From: Phycisphaerales bacterium
GTDB lineage: Bacteria; Planctomycetota; Phycisphaerae; Sedimentisphaerales; Anaerohalosphaeraceae
Assembly: GCA_003152975.1 (NCBI GenBank)
Contig: PMBP01000246.1
Coordinates: 1,738 to 8,183, forward strand
DNA: 6,446 nucleotides
Reading direction: 5' to 3'
Positions 1-6,446 of the stretch are shown in pieces; the first letter of the stretch is position 1; every line of letters begins with the position of its first letter. Made by a program: the position numbers and the translations under genes. The notes under the pieces were generated by a model. It searched no databases, was not told the DNA's origin, and saw only the letters and a program-made list of their open reading frames with translations.

Positions 1-545
1 ACTCGTTCCGGCAGCTCTTCCGCGACCTGGCCGAGGTAATTCACTGCGAGCAGGGCACTTACTGCAACTACGACTTTGAGTCCTGGTGCGAGGTCAGCGA
101 GTACCGCCAGAAATTCCAACCGACCGAACATGACTGGGTCTCGACGGTCCATTTCGATATTGCCGTTCCGCGGATCATCCGGCTGCTGGTCTATGACCGC
201 CTGCCGCGGTCTCCCGTCAAGTTCAACCGCCGTAATGTCTTCGCCCGGGACCGTAACCGCTGCCAGTATTGCGGCAAGCGGTATTCCACGACCGAACTGT
301 CGCTGGACCATGTCATCCCGCGAAGCGCCGGGGGCGAATCGACCTGGGAAAATCTGGTCTGTTCCTGCACGCGGTGCAACGCCCGCAAGGGCGGCCGCAC
401 GCCGGATCAGGCCGGCATGTCGCTGATCACAAAACCCGTTCGACCCAAGCGAAACCCCGTCATCCACATTCATCTGGTCCACGACCGCTACCAAAGTTGG
501 AAGCAGTTTCTCGATCATGCCTACTGGTCCGTCGAGCTGACCTGA
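1..545 (+). CDS. HNH endonuclease, 5'-truncated by window edge
   Basis: The open frame (codons from base 3, stop TGA 543-545) gives 180 residues of a protein whose start lies outside the window. It has the zinc-supported HNH fold: a CxxC pair (Cys codons at 261 and 270), the catalytic LDHVIPRS segment (Asp 306, His 309), an ENLV segment with the central Asn at 351, and a second Cys set ending in CTRCNARKGGRT (Cys at 360, 366 and 375). Just before it is NRRNVFARDRNRCQYCG-type sequence, typical of a small HNH family that is abundant and often multi-copy in Planctomycetota and also occurs in other phyla. Full members are around 190-200 residues, so only a short N-terminal part is missing. The family probably cuts or nicks nucleic acid, but the role of these free-standing chromosomal members is not established. 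Nothing ties it to the downstream metabolic genes; a 122-nt gap separates them. Confidence 0.9.
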   Translation, partial: SFRQLFRDLAEVIHCEQGTYCNYDFESWCEVSEYRQKFQPTEHDWVSTVHFDIAVPRIIRLLVYDRLPRSPVKFNRRNVFARDRNRCQYCGKRYSTTELSLDHVIPRSAGGESTWENLVCSCTRCNARKGGRTPDQAGMSLITKPVRPKRNPVIHIHLVHDRYQSWKQFLDHAYWSVELT

Positions 546-667
546 TTCTTCCGATTTTCGCGACTGTCTGGATCCTTTGATTCCTCTCCCCGGATACTCC
601 CCGACCGCGGAAAAAATTTGCAGTTGGCCCGCGACAAGAAGGGCGGTTTGGTGTATCTTTTGTGTCT
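546..667 (+). other. Intergenic gap between HNH gene and oxidoreductase operon
   Basis: This stretch has no ORF that looks real. The first two thirds are pyrimidine-rich (several CTCC/CCCC runs around 585-605). I see no stem-loop followed by a T run that would end the HNH transcript. An A-tract (611-619, AAAAAATTT) lies just upstream of the promoter candidate described separately and could act as an UP-like element. Confidence 0.6.
631..659 (+). promoter_or_regulatory. Candidate sigma70-type promoter, possibly giving a leaderless mRNA
   Basis: GCGACA (631-636, 4/6 to TTGACA) and TATCTT (654-659, 4/6 to TATAAT) are separated by 17 bp, with an A-tract at 611-619 upstream. Transcription would start near 666-667, at or next to the ATG at 668. 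No Shine-Dalgarno sequence precedes that ATG, which fits a leaderless transcript. The individual boxes are weak, so this is a suggestion only. Confidence 0.3.
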
Positions 668-3367
668 ATGGCAACGACAGAAACGACAACACGATGGGAG
701 TTTCGGCTGGATTCGATCGCCGAGCTGATCAAGCTGGGCGAATTGGTCGGCGCGCCGGTGGAGTTGATCCCCGATGTGTCGATCCTGTCCCAGCCGGTTT
801 CGGCCGGCTCGCTGCGTATTCCGAATTCGCTGGCGGTCCAGCCGATGGAGGGCTGCGACGGCGAGCCGGACGGCCGTCCAGGCAAACTGACCGCCCGGCG
901 GTACGAGCGGTTTGCCGGCGGGGGGGCGGGGCTGGTGTGGATGGAGGCGATCGCGGTCGTACCCGAGGGAAGGGCCAATCCGCGGCAATTGTGGATGAAC
1001 GCCGACAGCAAGTTTGCCTTCGCCGAGATGGTCCGCTTAATGCGGGACCAGGCGGCCGAGAGCATGGGGCCGGACTTTCGGCCGATGATTGTCGCGCAAT
1101 TGACGCACTCGGGCCGATACAGCAAGCCCGACGGCGTCGCCCGCCCAATCATCCCCGTCCGTGATCCCTATCGCGACCCGCTGGACCCGGAGCCAATGCC
1201 GACGATCTCGCGACCCAGCCGGATTGCCGACAATCACCCGTTGATCACTGATGACGAACTCGATCGTCTGCAGTTGGCCTATGTGCGGGCGGCGGAAATG
1301 GCGTTTGAGGCCGGCTTCGATGCCGTCGATATCAAGAGTTGCCACGGCTACCTGATCAACGAGTTGCTGTCGGCGCATACCCGCAGCGGGAAATACGGGG
1401 GACCGTTTGAAAATCGCACGCGGTTTCTGCTGGAAGTGATCGATCGGATACACAAAGACCTGGGCGAAGTGACGATAACGACGCGGCTTGGGGTGCACGA
1501 CCGGATTCCGTATCCATACGGTTGGGCAGTGGACCGGGAGGATTTTACCCGGCCGGATCTGTCGGAGCCCAAGCGGCTCATCGGGGAGCTGGCCCAGCGC
1601 GGTGTGCGGATGGTCAATGTCACGGTGGCCAATCCCTACTACAATCCGCATGTCAATCGTCCGTTCAACGAGCCGATCTGCGGGGGATACAATCAGCCCG
1701 AACACCCGTTGGTGGGCGTCAAACGGATGATCGACCTGGCCGGCGAGATTCAGAAGGCCAGTCCGGATGTCGCGATCATCGGCAGCGGCTACAGTTGGCT
1801 ACGGCAGATGATGCCCTTTGCGGCGGCGGCGAGCAAACATCACGGCCTGGCGACGCTGGTCGGCGTGGGGCGGATGGCGTTTGCATACCCGAGTTTTGCG
1901 AAAGATATTCTCCGAAAAGGAAAGCTGGACCCTGACCGGGTGTGCCTGGGCTGCAGCGCCTGCACGCAGATTATGCGCGACGGCGGGCGGACCGGCTGCG
2001 TGGTCCGCGATGCGAAGGTCTATGGGCAGATTTACCGCCGCGGGCGGATGGGCGATCGCGAAGTGTTGCTCCAGCAGGCGAGCCGATGCCGTAACTGTGC
2101 CGACGCATCCTGTTCGCGCGGCTGCCCAGCGGGGGTGGACATCCCGGCCTTCGTGCAGGCGTTCCTCTCCGGTGACGACCGCAAGGCCTACGAGATCATC
2201 CGGCAACGAAATGTCCTGCCGGAGATATGTGCATGGTTGTGTCCGGTGGAGGACCAGTGCGAGGGGCACTGTTTGCAGAATTTTCTCGGTGACGGCGCCC
2301 TGCCGATCGCGGAGATCCAGCGGTATGTGGCCGAGCAGGCCAACCGGAATGGCTGGTCGCGGCTGCGGATTCCCAAGCGTCTGACGGGCCATCGTGCGGC
2401 CATCATCGGCGCCGGGCCTGCGGGGCTGTCGGCGGCGGCGGTGCTGCTGGAGGCAGGGCACGAAGTGACGATCTTTGACAAGGGCCGCGACCTCGGCGGT
2501 TTGGTCAACGCGGTCATTCCGGCCGAACGACAATACGATTCGCTGCGGCACGAACTGACGGCGATCTTCGCCGATGTGCCCGGCGATCGGTTGCGGCTTC
2601 GGGCGGGCGTGGAACTCAGCGAGCAATATACGCTCGACGATCTGATGAAGGACGGTTTCGACGCGGCGTTCCTGGGCTTTGGGCTCGCCAAATCGGTCCA
2701 GAGTACGGCCGAGAGGATCACGGGACTATTCGGCGCGACGGAATTTCTGGCCGCGGCGCGGAAGGATGCCCTGCCGAGTCTTCGCGGCAAAAAGGTGGCC
2801 GTCATCGGCGGGGGCAACACGGCGATTGATGCGGCGATGGCCGCGCGGCAGGGCGGGGCCAGGGATGTCTATGTGCTCTACCGCCGCTCGTTCGAGGAGA
2901 TGCCTGCGGTGCCGCGGCATCGCAACGAGGCGATGAGCGCCGGCATTCATTTCCTGATCCTTACCCAGCAGCTTGGTTACCTGTCAAAGGACGGGTCTCT
3001 GACAGGCGTGCGGGTGTGCCCGGTACAACTGGGGCCGGAAGATGCGTCAGGCCGACAGATTCCCGTACCGATGTCCGATTGTGCGTACAATCTGGATATG
3101 GATGTGGTCATCGAGGCGATAGGACAGGAGGCCGTCCAGGGCCTCGATCGGATGATTTCCGGCGTAACGATCCGCGACGGATTGGTGGAGGTGAGCGAAG
3201 ATTCGTACCAGACCTCGCGGCCCGGTGTGTTTGCCGGGGGCGACCTTGTCCACGGGGCCTCGACGGTCGTGGCCGCCGTGCGGGATGGGATGAGGTCCGG
3301 GCAACAGATGGATGCATGGATGACCGACGGCCGCAATCAGACGAGAAAAAGGGCGGCTGCCGGCTGA
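668..3367 (+). CDS. Fused FMN/Fe-S/FAD NADPH oxidoreductase (OYE barrel + DPD-like Fe-S domain + GltD-like module)
   Basis: An 899-residue cytoplasmic enzyme without signal peptide or membrane segment. Residues about 45-420 are an old-yellow-enzyme (FadH-type) FMN barrel: THSGR around His147, HGYLINELLS at 226-235, and YGGPFENR ending at Arg250. A first [4Fe-4S] site follows at Cys426/429/432/444. Residues about 470-565 are a DPD/GltD-type helical Fe-S domain with Cys474/477/482/486 and Cys521/525/531/535, enough for two more clusters. Residues about 578-890 form the FAD/NAD(P) module: GAGPAG at 581-586, a second Rossmann motif GGGNTAIDAA from 714, YRRS with the Arg pair that usually marks NADPH, and AGGD ending at Asp859. 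The likely electron route is NADPH to FAD to Fe-S to FMN to substrate. FadH is about 670 residues and lacks the helical Fe-S domain. The substrate is unknown; 2,4-dienoyl-CoA is only one possibility. ATG 668 is chosen over an in-frame GTG at 662; neither has a clear ribosome-binding site. First gene of a probable three-gene operon. Confidence 0.88.
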   Translation: MATTETTTRWEFRLDSIAELIKLGELVGAPVELIPDVSILSQPVSAGSLRIPNSLAVQPMEGCDGEPDGRPGKLTARRYERFAGGGAGLVWMEAIAVVPEGRANPRQLWMNADSKFAFAEMVRLMRDQAAESMGPDFRPMIVAQLTHSGRYSKPDGVARPIIPVRDPYRDPLDPEPMPTISRPSRIADNHPLITDDELDRLQLAYVRAAEMAFEAGFDAVDIKSCHGYLINELLSAHTRSGKYGGPFENRTRFLLEVIDRIHKDLGEVTITTRLGVHDRIPYPYGWAVDREDFTRPDLSEPKRLIGELAQRGVRMVNVTVANPYYNPHVNRPFNEPICGGYNQPEHPLVGVKRMIDLAGEIQKASPDVAIIGSGYSWLRQMMPFAAAASKHHGLATLVGVGRMAFAYPSFAKDILRKGKLDPDRVCLGCSACTQIMRDGGRTGCVVRDAKVYGQIYRRGRMGDREVLLQQASRCRNCADASCSRGCPAGVDIPAFVQAFLSGDDRKAYEIIRQRNVLPEICAWLCPVEDQCEGHCLQNFLGDGALPIAEIQRYVAEQANRNGWSRLRIPKRLTGHRAAIIGAGPAGLSAAAVLLEAGHEVTIFDKGRDLGGLVNAVIPAERQYDSLRHELTAIFADVPGDRLRLRAGVELSEQYTLDDLMKDGFDAAFLGFGLAKSVQSTAERITGLFGATEFLAAARKDALPSLRGKKVAVIGGGNTAIDAAMAARQGGARDVYVLYRRSFEEMPAVPRHRNEAMSAGIHFLILTQQLGYLSKDGSLTGVRVCPVQLGPEDASGRQIPVPMSDCAYNLDMDVVIEAIGQEAVQGLDRMISGVTIRDGLVEVSEDSYQTSRPGVFAGGDLVHGASTVVAAVRDGMRSGQQMDAWMTDGRNQTRKRAAAG

Positions 3368-3368
3368 C

Positions 3369-3375
3369 GGAGAGG
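3369..3375 (+). promoter_or_regulatory. Ribosome-binding site for the SDR gene
   Basis: GGAGAGG lies 7 nt before the ATG at 3383 and directly follows the stop of the oxidoreductase gene. It supports 3383 as the start. A second purine run, GAAGGG (3386-3391), lies 9 nt before an in-frame ATG at 3401, which matches the usual N-terminus of the family better, so internal initiation there remains possible. Confidence 0.6.
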
Positions 3376-3382
3376 TTTGCCC

Positions 3383-4198
3383 ATGGAAGGGATGAATCGA
3401 ATGAATCAACGGCCAGTGGCATTGATAACCGGCGCAAGCCGAGGGATTGGGCGGGCGATTACTCTGGAGCTGGCGCGGCTGGGATACGACCTGGCGTTCA
3501 ACTATTACGACTTTGATTCGCAGGGAAAGCTGACCACTGCTCCCGCCGACGAGGCGGCCAGCGAGATCCGAAAACTCGGTGCTGCTTGCGAAACCCTCAG
3601 CGGCGACATCAGCCGCAGCGAGGATCGGCGGCGACTGGTGGATTTTGTCCGTGACCGGTTCGGCCGCTGCGACATGCTGGTCAACAATGCCGGCGTGGCG
3701 CCGAGCAATCGGATGGATATCCTGGAAGCGACCGAAGAAAGTTACGACCGCGTGATGAATATCAATCTCCGCGGGCCGTACTTCCTGACGCAAAGCGTCG
3801 CCCGCTGGATGATCGAACAAAAAAAGGCCCATCCGGATCGCGTGTACCGCGTCTGCAGCACCGGTTCAATGTCGTCCTTCACCAGCAGCCCGGCCCGCGG
3901 CGAATATTGCCTGAGCAAGGCCGCGATCAGCATGATGACCAAACTGTATGCCGACCGGCTGGCCGAGTTCGGCATCTTCGTCTTCGAGGTCCAGCCCGGC
4001 ATTATCGCCACGGATATGACCGCCGTAGTCAAAGATAAGTACGACAAGCTCATCGCCGATGGCCTCACGCCGATCCGACGGTGGGGACAGCCCGAAGATG
4101 TGGCCAAAGCCGTCGGGGCGATCGCCGAAGGACGGCTGGATTTCTGTACCGGCCAGGTTCTGCATGTCGACGGCGGTTTTCACCTGCGCCGATTGTAA
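3383..4198 (+). CDS. Short-chain dehydrogenase/reductase (FabG-like, 3-ketoacyl-ACP-reductase-type subgroup)
   Basis: A 271-residue classical SDR. The N-terminal Rossmann motif TGASRGIG (residues 16-23) binds NAD(P). VNNAG is at 100-104. The catalytic triad is Ser162, Tyr175 and Lys179 (YCLSK), with the Ser 13 residues before the Tyr as expected. The stretch RGEYCLSKAAISMM, the later PGIIATDMT and the C-terminal GQVLHVDGG resemble a subgroup routinely labelled 3-ketoacyl-ACP reductase, whose members often sit beside sugar-catabolism genes rather than fatty-acid genes. No acyl carrier protein or other fab gene is nearby, so the fatty-acid name should not be taken literally. The likely role is oxidation or reduction of a hydroxyl/keto group on the same substrate handled by its neighbours. 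It follows the oxidoreductase by 15 nt and precedes the aldolase by 11 nt. An alternative start at 3401 would remove six residues. Confidence 0.9.
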   Translation: MEGMNRMNQRPVALITGASRGIGRAITLELARLGYDLAFNYYDFDSQGKLTTAPADEAASEIRKLGAACETLSGDISRSEDRRRLVDFVRDRFGRCDMLVNNAGVAPSNRMDILEATEESYDRVMNINLRGPYFLTQSVARWMIEQKKAHPDRVYRVCSTGSMSSFTSSPARGEYCLSKAAISMMTKLYADRLAEFGIFVFEVQPGIIATDMTAVVKDKYDKLIADGLTPIRRWGQPEDVAKAVGAIAEGRLDFCTGQVLHVDGGFHLRRL

Positions 4199-4209
4199 AG
4201 GAAGCGGAT

Positions 4210-4995
4210 ATGGATATTCGTAAAACGGTAACGACGCTGTTGCAGGATGGTTTCATCCTGGTGTTCAATCTCGACAAGCTCGATGTGGTTCGGACTGCCG
4301 AGGCCCTGCTCAAGGCGGGCGTGAGGAATATGGAAGTCACCTGTCGGATCAAAAAGCCGCTGGAGAAGATCCGGCAGCTTCGCAAGGCACTCCCGGAGTT
4401 TGTGCTCGGTGCGGCCAGTTTAATCGACTCGCCGGGGATGCTTGCGGCCTTCAACCGCGCCAACCCGGGCGATCCTCTGCCGAGCGTCGATCAGGTGGCC
4501 CATACCGGCGTCGATTTCCTGGTTTCGGCCGCCAACTTTCGGCCGCTGACCTTCGAGAAATACGCCGGGAAAATTGCGATGATCCCCGGTTGCGGCACCA
4601 CGGCCGAGATCGTGGACCAGTTCGGGCAGGGAGCCAATTTCTGTAAGCTGTTCCCCGCCAAAAATCTCGGCGGGCCGGAACTGATCCAGGCGATTGATCC
4701 GGCGATTCATAAGATGGTCTCGATCGTGCCGACCGGAGGAACGGACATGGGCAATATCAAGAGTTACATCTCCGCCGGTGTGCTGGTTCTCGGCGCATCG
4801 TTCAGCATGATCGACAAGGCGACCTTGTCGGCTATCACGGAAAATCAGGATTACGATTTGCTGTCGAAGGAAATGGCCCGGATACGGCAGGCGATTGCCG
4901 ATGCCCGGAGGGAAAAATGGCCGACGGTTGATATGGGGACGGCTGACGCTGAGGCGATCAGCCGGGCGACAGGACGATTGTTCAACTTGCCGTGA
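4210..4995 (+). CDS. KDPG/KHG aldolase-family protein (Eda-like, divergent, extended)
   Basis: A 261-residue TIM-barrel protein related to class I 2-keto-3-deoxy-6-phosphogluconate / 4-hydroxy-2-oxoglutarate aldolases, which cleave a 2-keto-acid to pyruvate (or glyoxylate) and an aldehyde through a Schiff base. The key residues are present: Glu42 in MEVTCR (general acid/base), Arg46 (carboxylate contact by analogy with E. coli Eda), Lys146 in CKLFPAKNLGG (Schiff-base Lys) and PTGG at 174-177. It differs from Eda (213 residues): GAGT is GAAS at 67-70, the loop after residue 75 is longer, the usual SPG is replaced by VSAANF, and there is a C-terminal extension of about 30 residues. Substrate specificity is therefore open. 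The ATG is fixed by AAGGA (4198-4202) 7 nt upstream, overlapping the end of the SDR gene. An upstream in-frame ATG at 4081 lies inside the SDR gene and is not used. Last gene of the three-gene set. Confidence 0.88.
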   Translation: MDIRKTVTTLLQDGFILVFNLDKLDVVRTAEALLKAGVRNMEVTCRIKKPLEKIRQLRKALPEFVLGAASLIDSPGMLAAFNRANPGDPLPSVDQVAHTGVDFLVSAANFRPLTFEKYAGKIAMIPGCGTTAEIVDQFGQGANFCKLFPAKNLGGPELIQAIDPAIHKMVSIVPTGGTDMGNIKSYISAGVLVLGASFSMIDKATLSAITENQDYDLLSKEMARIRQAIADARREKWPTVDMGTADAEAISRATGRLFNLP

Positions 4996-5020
4996 TAAAT
5001 AAAGTTAATTAGTATATAAA
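4992..5020 (+). promoter_or_regulatory. Candidate promoter for gcvTH
   Basis: GTGATA (4992-4997, 4/6 to TTGACA, overlapping the aldolase stop codon) and TATAAA (5015-5020, 5/6 to TATAAT) are spaced by 17 bp. Transcription would begin near 5027, leaving a leader of about 29 nt. The surrounding sequence 4993-5042 is only about 16% GC (8 of 50 by hand count) in a gene-dense region near 60%, which by itself suggests a promoter. Other TA-rich hexamers nearby could serve instead, so exact boxes are uncertain. Confidence 0.4.
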
Positions 5021-5055
5021 TACACATTATTACTTCATTTACGAGATGATGAGCC

Positions 5056-6213
5056 ATGGAAGGAAGCAAAACAGTTTTGTATGATCGGCACCTGGCCGCA
5101 GGGGCGAAGATGGTGGATTTCGCCGGCTGGCAGATGCCGATCCAGTATAGCGGCGGCATTGTGCACGAGCATCTGCGGACCCGGCGGTCGGCGGGCTTGT
5201 TCGATGTCTCGCACATGGGGCGGTTTTTGTTGCGGGGCTGCGGAGCGATTGATTTTCTCCAGCGGATCCTGACCAGCGATGTCTCAGCCCTGAAGCCGGG
5301 CGACAGCCAGTACGCGATCCTGTCGGATGAAAACGGTTTCGCGATCGACGACGCCTGGCTCTACCGATACCGGGAGGATGCATATCTCCTGGTCGTCAAT
5401 GCGTCCAATCGGCCCAAGGATTGGGACCACCTCACCAATCAGCTCAAGCGCAATCCCTCGCTGCAGATGATCGATGTGTCGGATCGTCTGGCCATGGTTT
5501 CATTGCAGGGTCCCCAGTCGCTGGAGATTTTGCAGGCCCTGCTCGAAGAGGGCGAACTACCCGGCAAGCGCAACCGGATCTCGACGGTCAAACTGCTCGG
5601 CGCCGAAGCGTATGTCGCCCGTACCGGCTACACCGGCGAACCGGTCTGCTTCGAGATCATCGGCGAGTCGTCGCCGGTCGTGCGGCTGTGGGATACACTG
5701 TTGGAAAAGGGTGCATCGCCCATCGGTCTTGGGGCGCGGGACACGCTGCGGCTGGAGGCCGCCCTGCCCCTCTACGGACATGAGTTGGGCACAGACCTGG
5801 AGGGCCGGGAGATTCCGATCCTGGCGTCGCCGTCGTCGCGGTTCGGGGTGAGCCTCGCGCCCGGGAAGGGCGACTTCATTGGCCGCGCGGCCCTCACGCG
5901 CCAGCACGACGCGCTCGTGCGGCTCCAGGCCGGCGACATCGCGGGCCTCGCGGACTTGCCGCGCCGGATCGTGCCGGTAGCGATCTTGGACCGCGGGATC
6001 GCGCGGCAAGGGGCCAAGGTGGCTCGCGACGGACGGACGGCGGGGTACGTCACGAGCGGGACGATGGTGCCCGTGTGGACGGGCGAGGGACACGAACTGA
6101 AGTCGGTCGCGCTGGCCTACGTGGACAGCCGCGCCAGCGTGGGCGACCGGCTGGCGGTCGAGGTGCGCGGGAAAGAACTGGGCGCCGTGGTGGCCGCGAA
6201 ACACCTGGGGTAA
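5056..6213 (+). CDS. gcvT: Aminomethyltransferase, glycine cleavage system T protein
   Basis: A 385-residue T protein, close to the usual 360-375. It takes the aminomethyl group from the lipoyl arm of H protein and passes it to tetrahydrofolate, releasing ammonia and forming 5,10-methylene-THF in the cytoplasm. The N-terminal folate-binding domain has [14 protein letters not shown] near residue 18, FDVSHMG near 49, IDD with Asp98/Asp99 (counterpart of the catalytic Asp by eye alignment), RTGYTGE at 189-195 and [21 protein letters not shown] from about 224. The C-terminal barrel domain (about 290-380) has the [10 protein letters not shown] and ALAYVD segments. ATG 5056 is preceded only by a weak purine stretch (GAGATGATGAG), but it gives the normal family N-terminus. 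gcvH follows after 10 nt, so the two are co-transcribed. The part after about residue 257 is much richer in GC than the part before (see findings), yet both halves read as T protein. Confidence 0.95.
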   Translation: MEGSKTVLYDRHLAAGAKMVDFAGWQMPIQYSGGIVHEHLRTRRSAGLFDVSHMGRFLLRGCGAIDFLQRILTSDVSALKPGDSQYAILSDENGFAIDDAWLYRYREDAYLLVVNASNRPKDWDHLTNQLKRNPSLQMIDVSDRLAMVSLQGPQSLEILQALLEEGELPGKRNRISTVKLLGAEAYVARTGYTGEPVCFEIIGESSPVVRLWDTLLEKGASPIGLGARDTLRLEAALPLYGHELGTDLEGREIPILASPSSRFGVSLAPGKGDFIGRAALTRQHDALVRLQAGDIAGLADLPRRIVPVAILDRGIARQGAKVARDGRTAGYVTSGTMVPVWTGEGHELKSVALAYVDSRASVGDRLAVEVRGKELGAVVAAKHLG

Positions 6214-6223
6214 AGGAGAGGGT

Positions 6224-6446
6224 ATGAACGTTCCGGAAGGACTGTTGTACACGGATCAGCATGAGTGGCTGCGATTGGAGGGGGACACGGGCGTCGTGGG
6301 GATCACGGATTACGCCCAGGAGGCGCTGGGCGACGTGGTGTTCGTCGACGTGCCCGCCGCCGGCCGCAAGGTCGCCAAGGGCGAGGCCTGCGCCGTGGTC
6401 GAATCGGTGAAGGCGGCGTCGGACATCTATGCGCCGGTGTCGGGCG
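6224..6446 (+). CDS. gcvH: Glycine cleavage system H protein, 3'-truncated by window edge
   Basis: The first 74 residues of H protein, the lipoylated carrier that shuttles the aminomethyl intermediate between the P, T and L proteins. Characteristic features are YTDQHEWL near residue 9, [19 protein letters not shown] at about 26-44, and [15 protein letters not shown], in which Lys63 is the lipoyl-attachment lysine. Full H proteins are about 125-130 residues, so roughly the last 50 are outside the window. The start is supported by AAAGGAG (6212-6218) 5 nt upstream, overlapping the gcvT stop codon. A gene for the P protein (gcvP, or gcvPA/gcvPB) would be expected just downstream. Confidence 0.96.
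   Translation, partial: MNVPEGLLYTDQHEWLRLEGDTGVVGITDYAQEALGDVVFVDVPAAGRKVAKGEACAVVESVKAASDIYAPVSG

Noticed and set aside
1..545. HNH gene as part of a mobile element or defence system linked to the operon
   Set aside because: No intron or intein boundaries, terminal repeats, integrase or defence partner are visible, and this HNH family is common as isolated chromosomal genes.
460..1152. 230-codon minus-strand frame covering the 546-667 gap
   Set aside because: It is the only ORF candidate crossing the gap, but most of it is antisense to the HNH and oxidoreductase genes, and its low-complexity, Arg/Ser-rich translation looks non-coding.
1799..2626. 275-codon open frame on the minus strand opposite the oxidoreductase gene
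   Set aside because: It lies wholly opposite a gene with clear conserved motifs, its translation shows no recognisable domain, and long antisense frames are expected in GC-rich coding DNA.
3047..3832. 261-codon minus-strand frame spanning the oxidoreductase/SDR junction
   Set aside because: It overlaps two well-supported genes, has no family motifs, and its codon pattern mirrors the plus-strand genes.
4081..4209. Upstream in-frame start that would lengthen the aldolase to 304 residues
   Set aside because: The extra residues come from the SDR coding region in another frame and do not resemble the family, whereas ATG 4210 has a well-placed ribosome-binding site.
4996..5030. Intrinsic terminator after the aldolase gene
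   Set aside because: Only a 4-bp A/T-rich inverted repeat (GTAT/ATAC, 5012-5023) is present, too weak for a terminator, and no T run follows.
4996..5055. Glycine riboswitch upstream of gcvT
   Set aside because: Glycine riboswitches are common before gcv genes, but this gap is 60 nt, almost pure A/T and lacks room for even one aptamer of about 100 nt.
5557..6252. 231-codon minus-strand frame opposite gcvT
   Set aside because: Antisense to strongly conserved T-protein sequence; its translation is Arg/Pro/His-rich without known motifs.

Overview
The window is a compact stretch of bacterial chromosome with every supported gene on the + strand. The protein types (a stand-alone HNH endonuclease of a family common in Planctomycetota, a FadH/DPD-like fused oxidoreductase, a long KDPG-aldolase homologue and a gcvT-gcvH pair), the moderately high GC content and the weak or absent Shine-Dalgarno in front of some genes fit a planctomycete-type bacterium. 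This is an inference from family resemblance; there is no rRNA or other direct taxonomic marker.

Layout: (1) 1-545, C-terminal part of an HNH endonuclease. (2) 546-667, a gap with a candidate promoter so close to the next gene that its transcript could be leaderless. (3) 668-4995, a tight three-gene set: an 899-residue oxidoreductase (old-yellow-enzyme barrel, then three predicted [4Fe-4S] clusters, then an FAD/NADPH module), a short-chain dehydrogenase, and a KDPG/KHG-aldolase homologue. The gaps are 15 and 11 nt and the second and third genes have good ribosome-binding sites, so they are very likely one operon. (4) 4996-5055, a strikingly AT-rich gap that looks like a promoter region. (5) 5056-6446, gcvT followed after 10 nt by gcvH (cut by the window edge), two components of the glycine cleavage system.

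How they may work together: the three-gene set looks like a catabolic module. The dehydrogenase would interconvert a hydroxyl and a keto group, the aldolase would cleave a 2-keto-3-deoxy type acid, and the large flavoenzyme would carry out an NADPH-linked reduction (or the reverse) of an activated C=C or similar bond. The substrate cannot be read from the sequence, and I do not recognise this combination as a characterised pathway. It is the best candidate here for something undescribed. The gcv genes are probably a separate transcription unit.

A second point of interest is a base-composition jump inside gcvT near 5820 (about 64% to 74% GC by hand count), without loss of reading frame.
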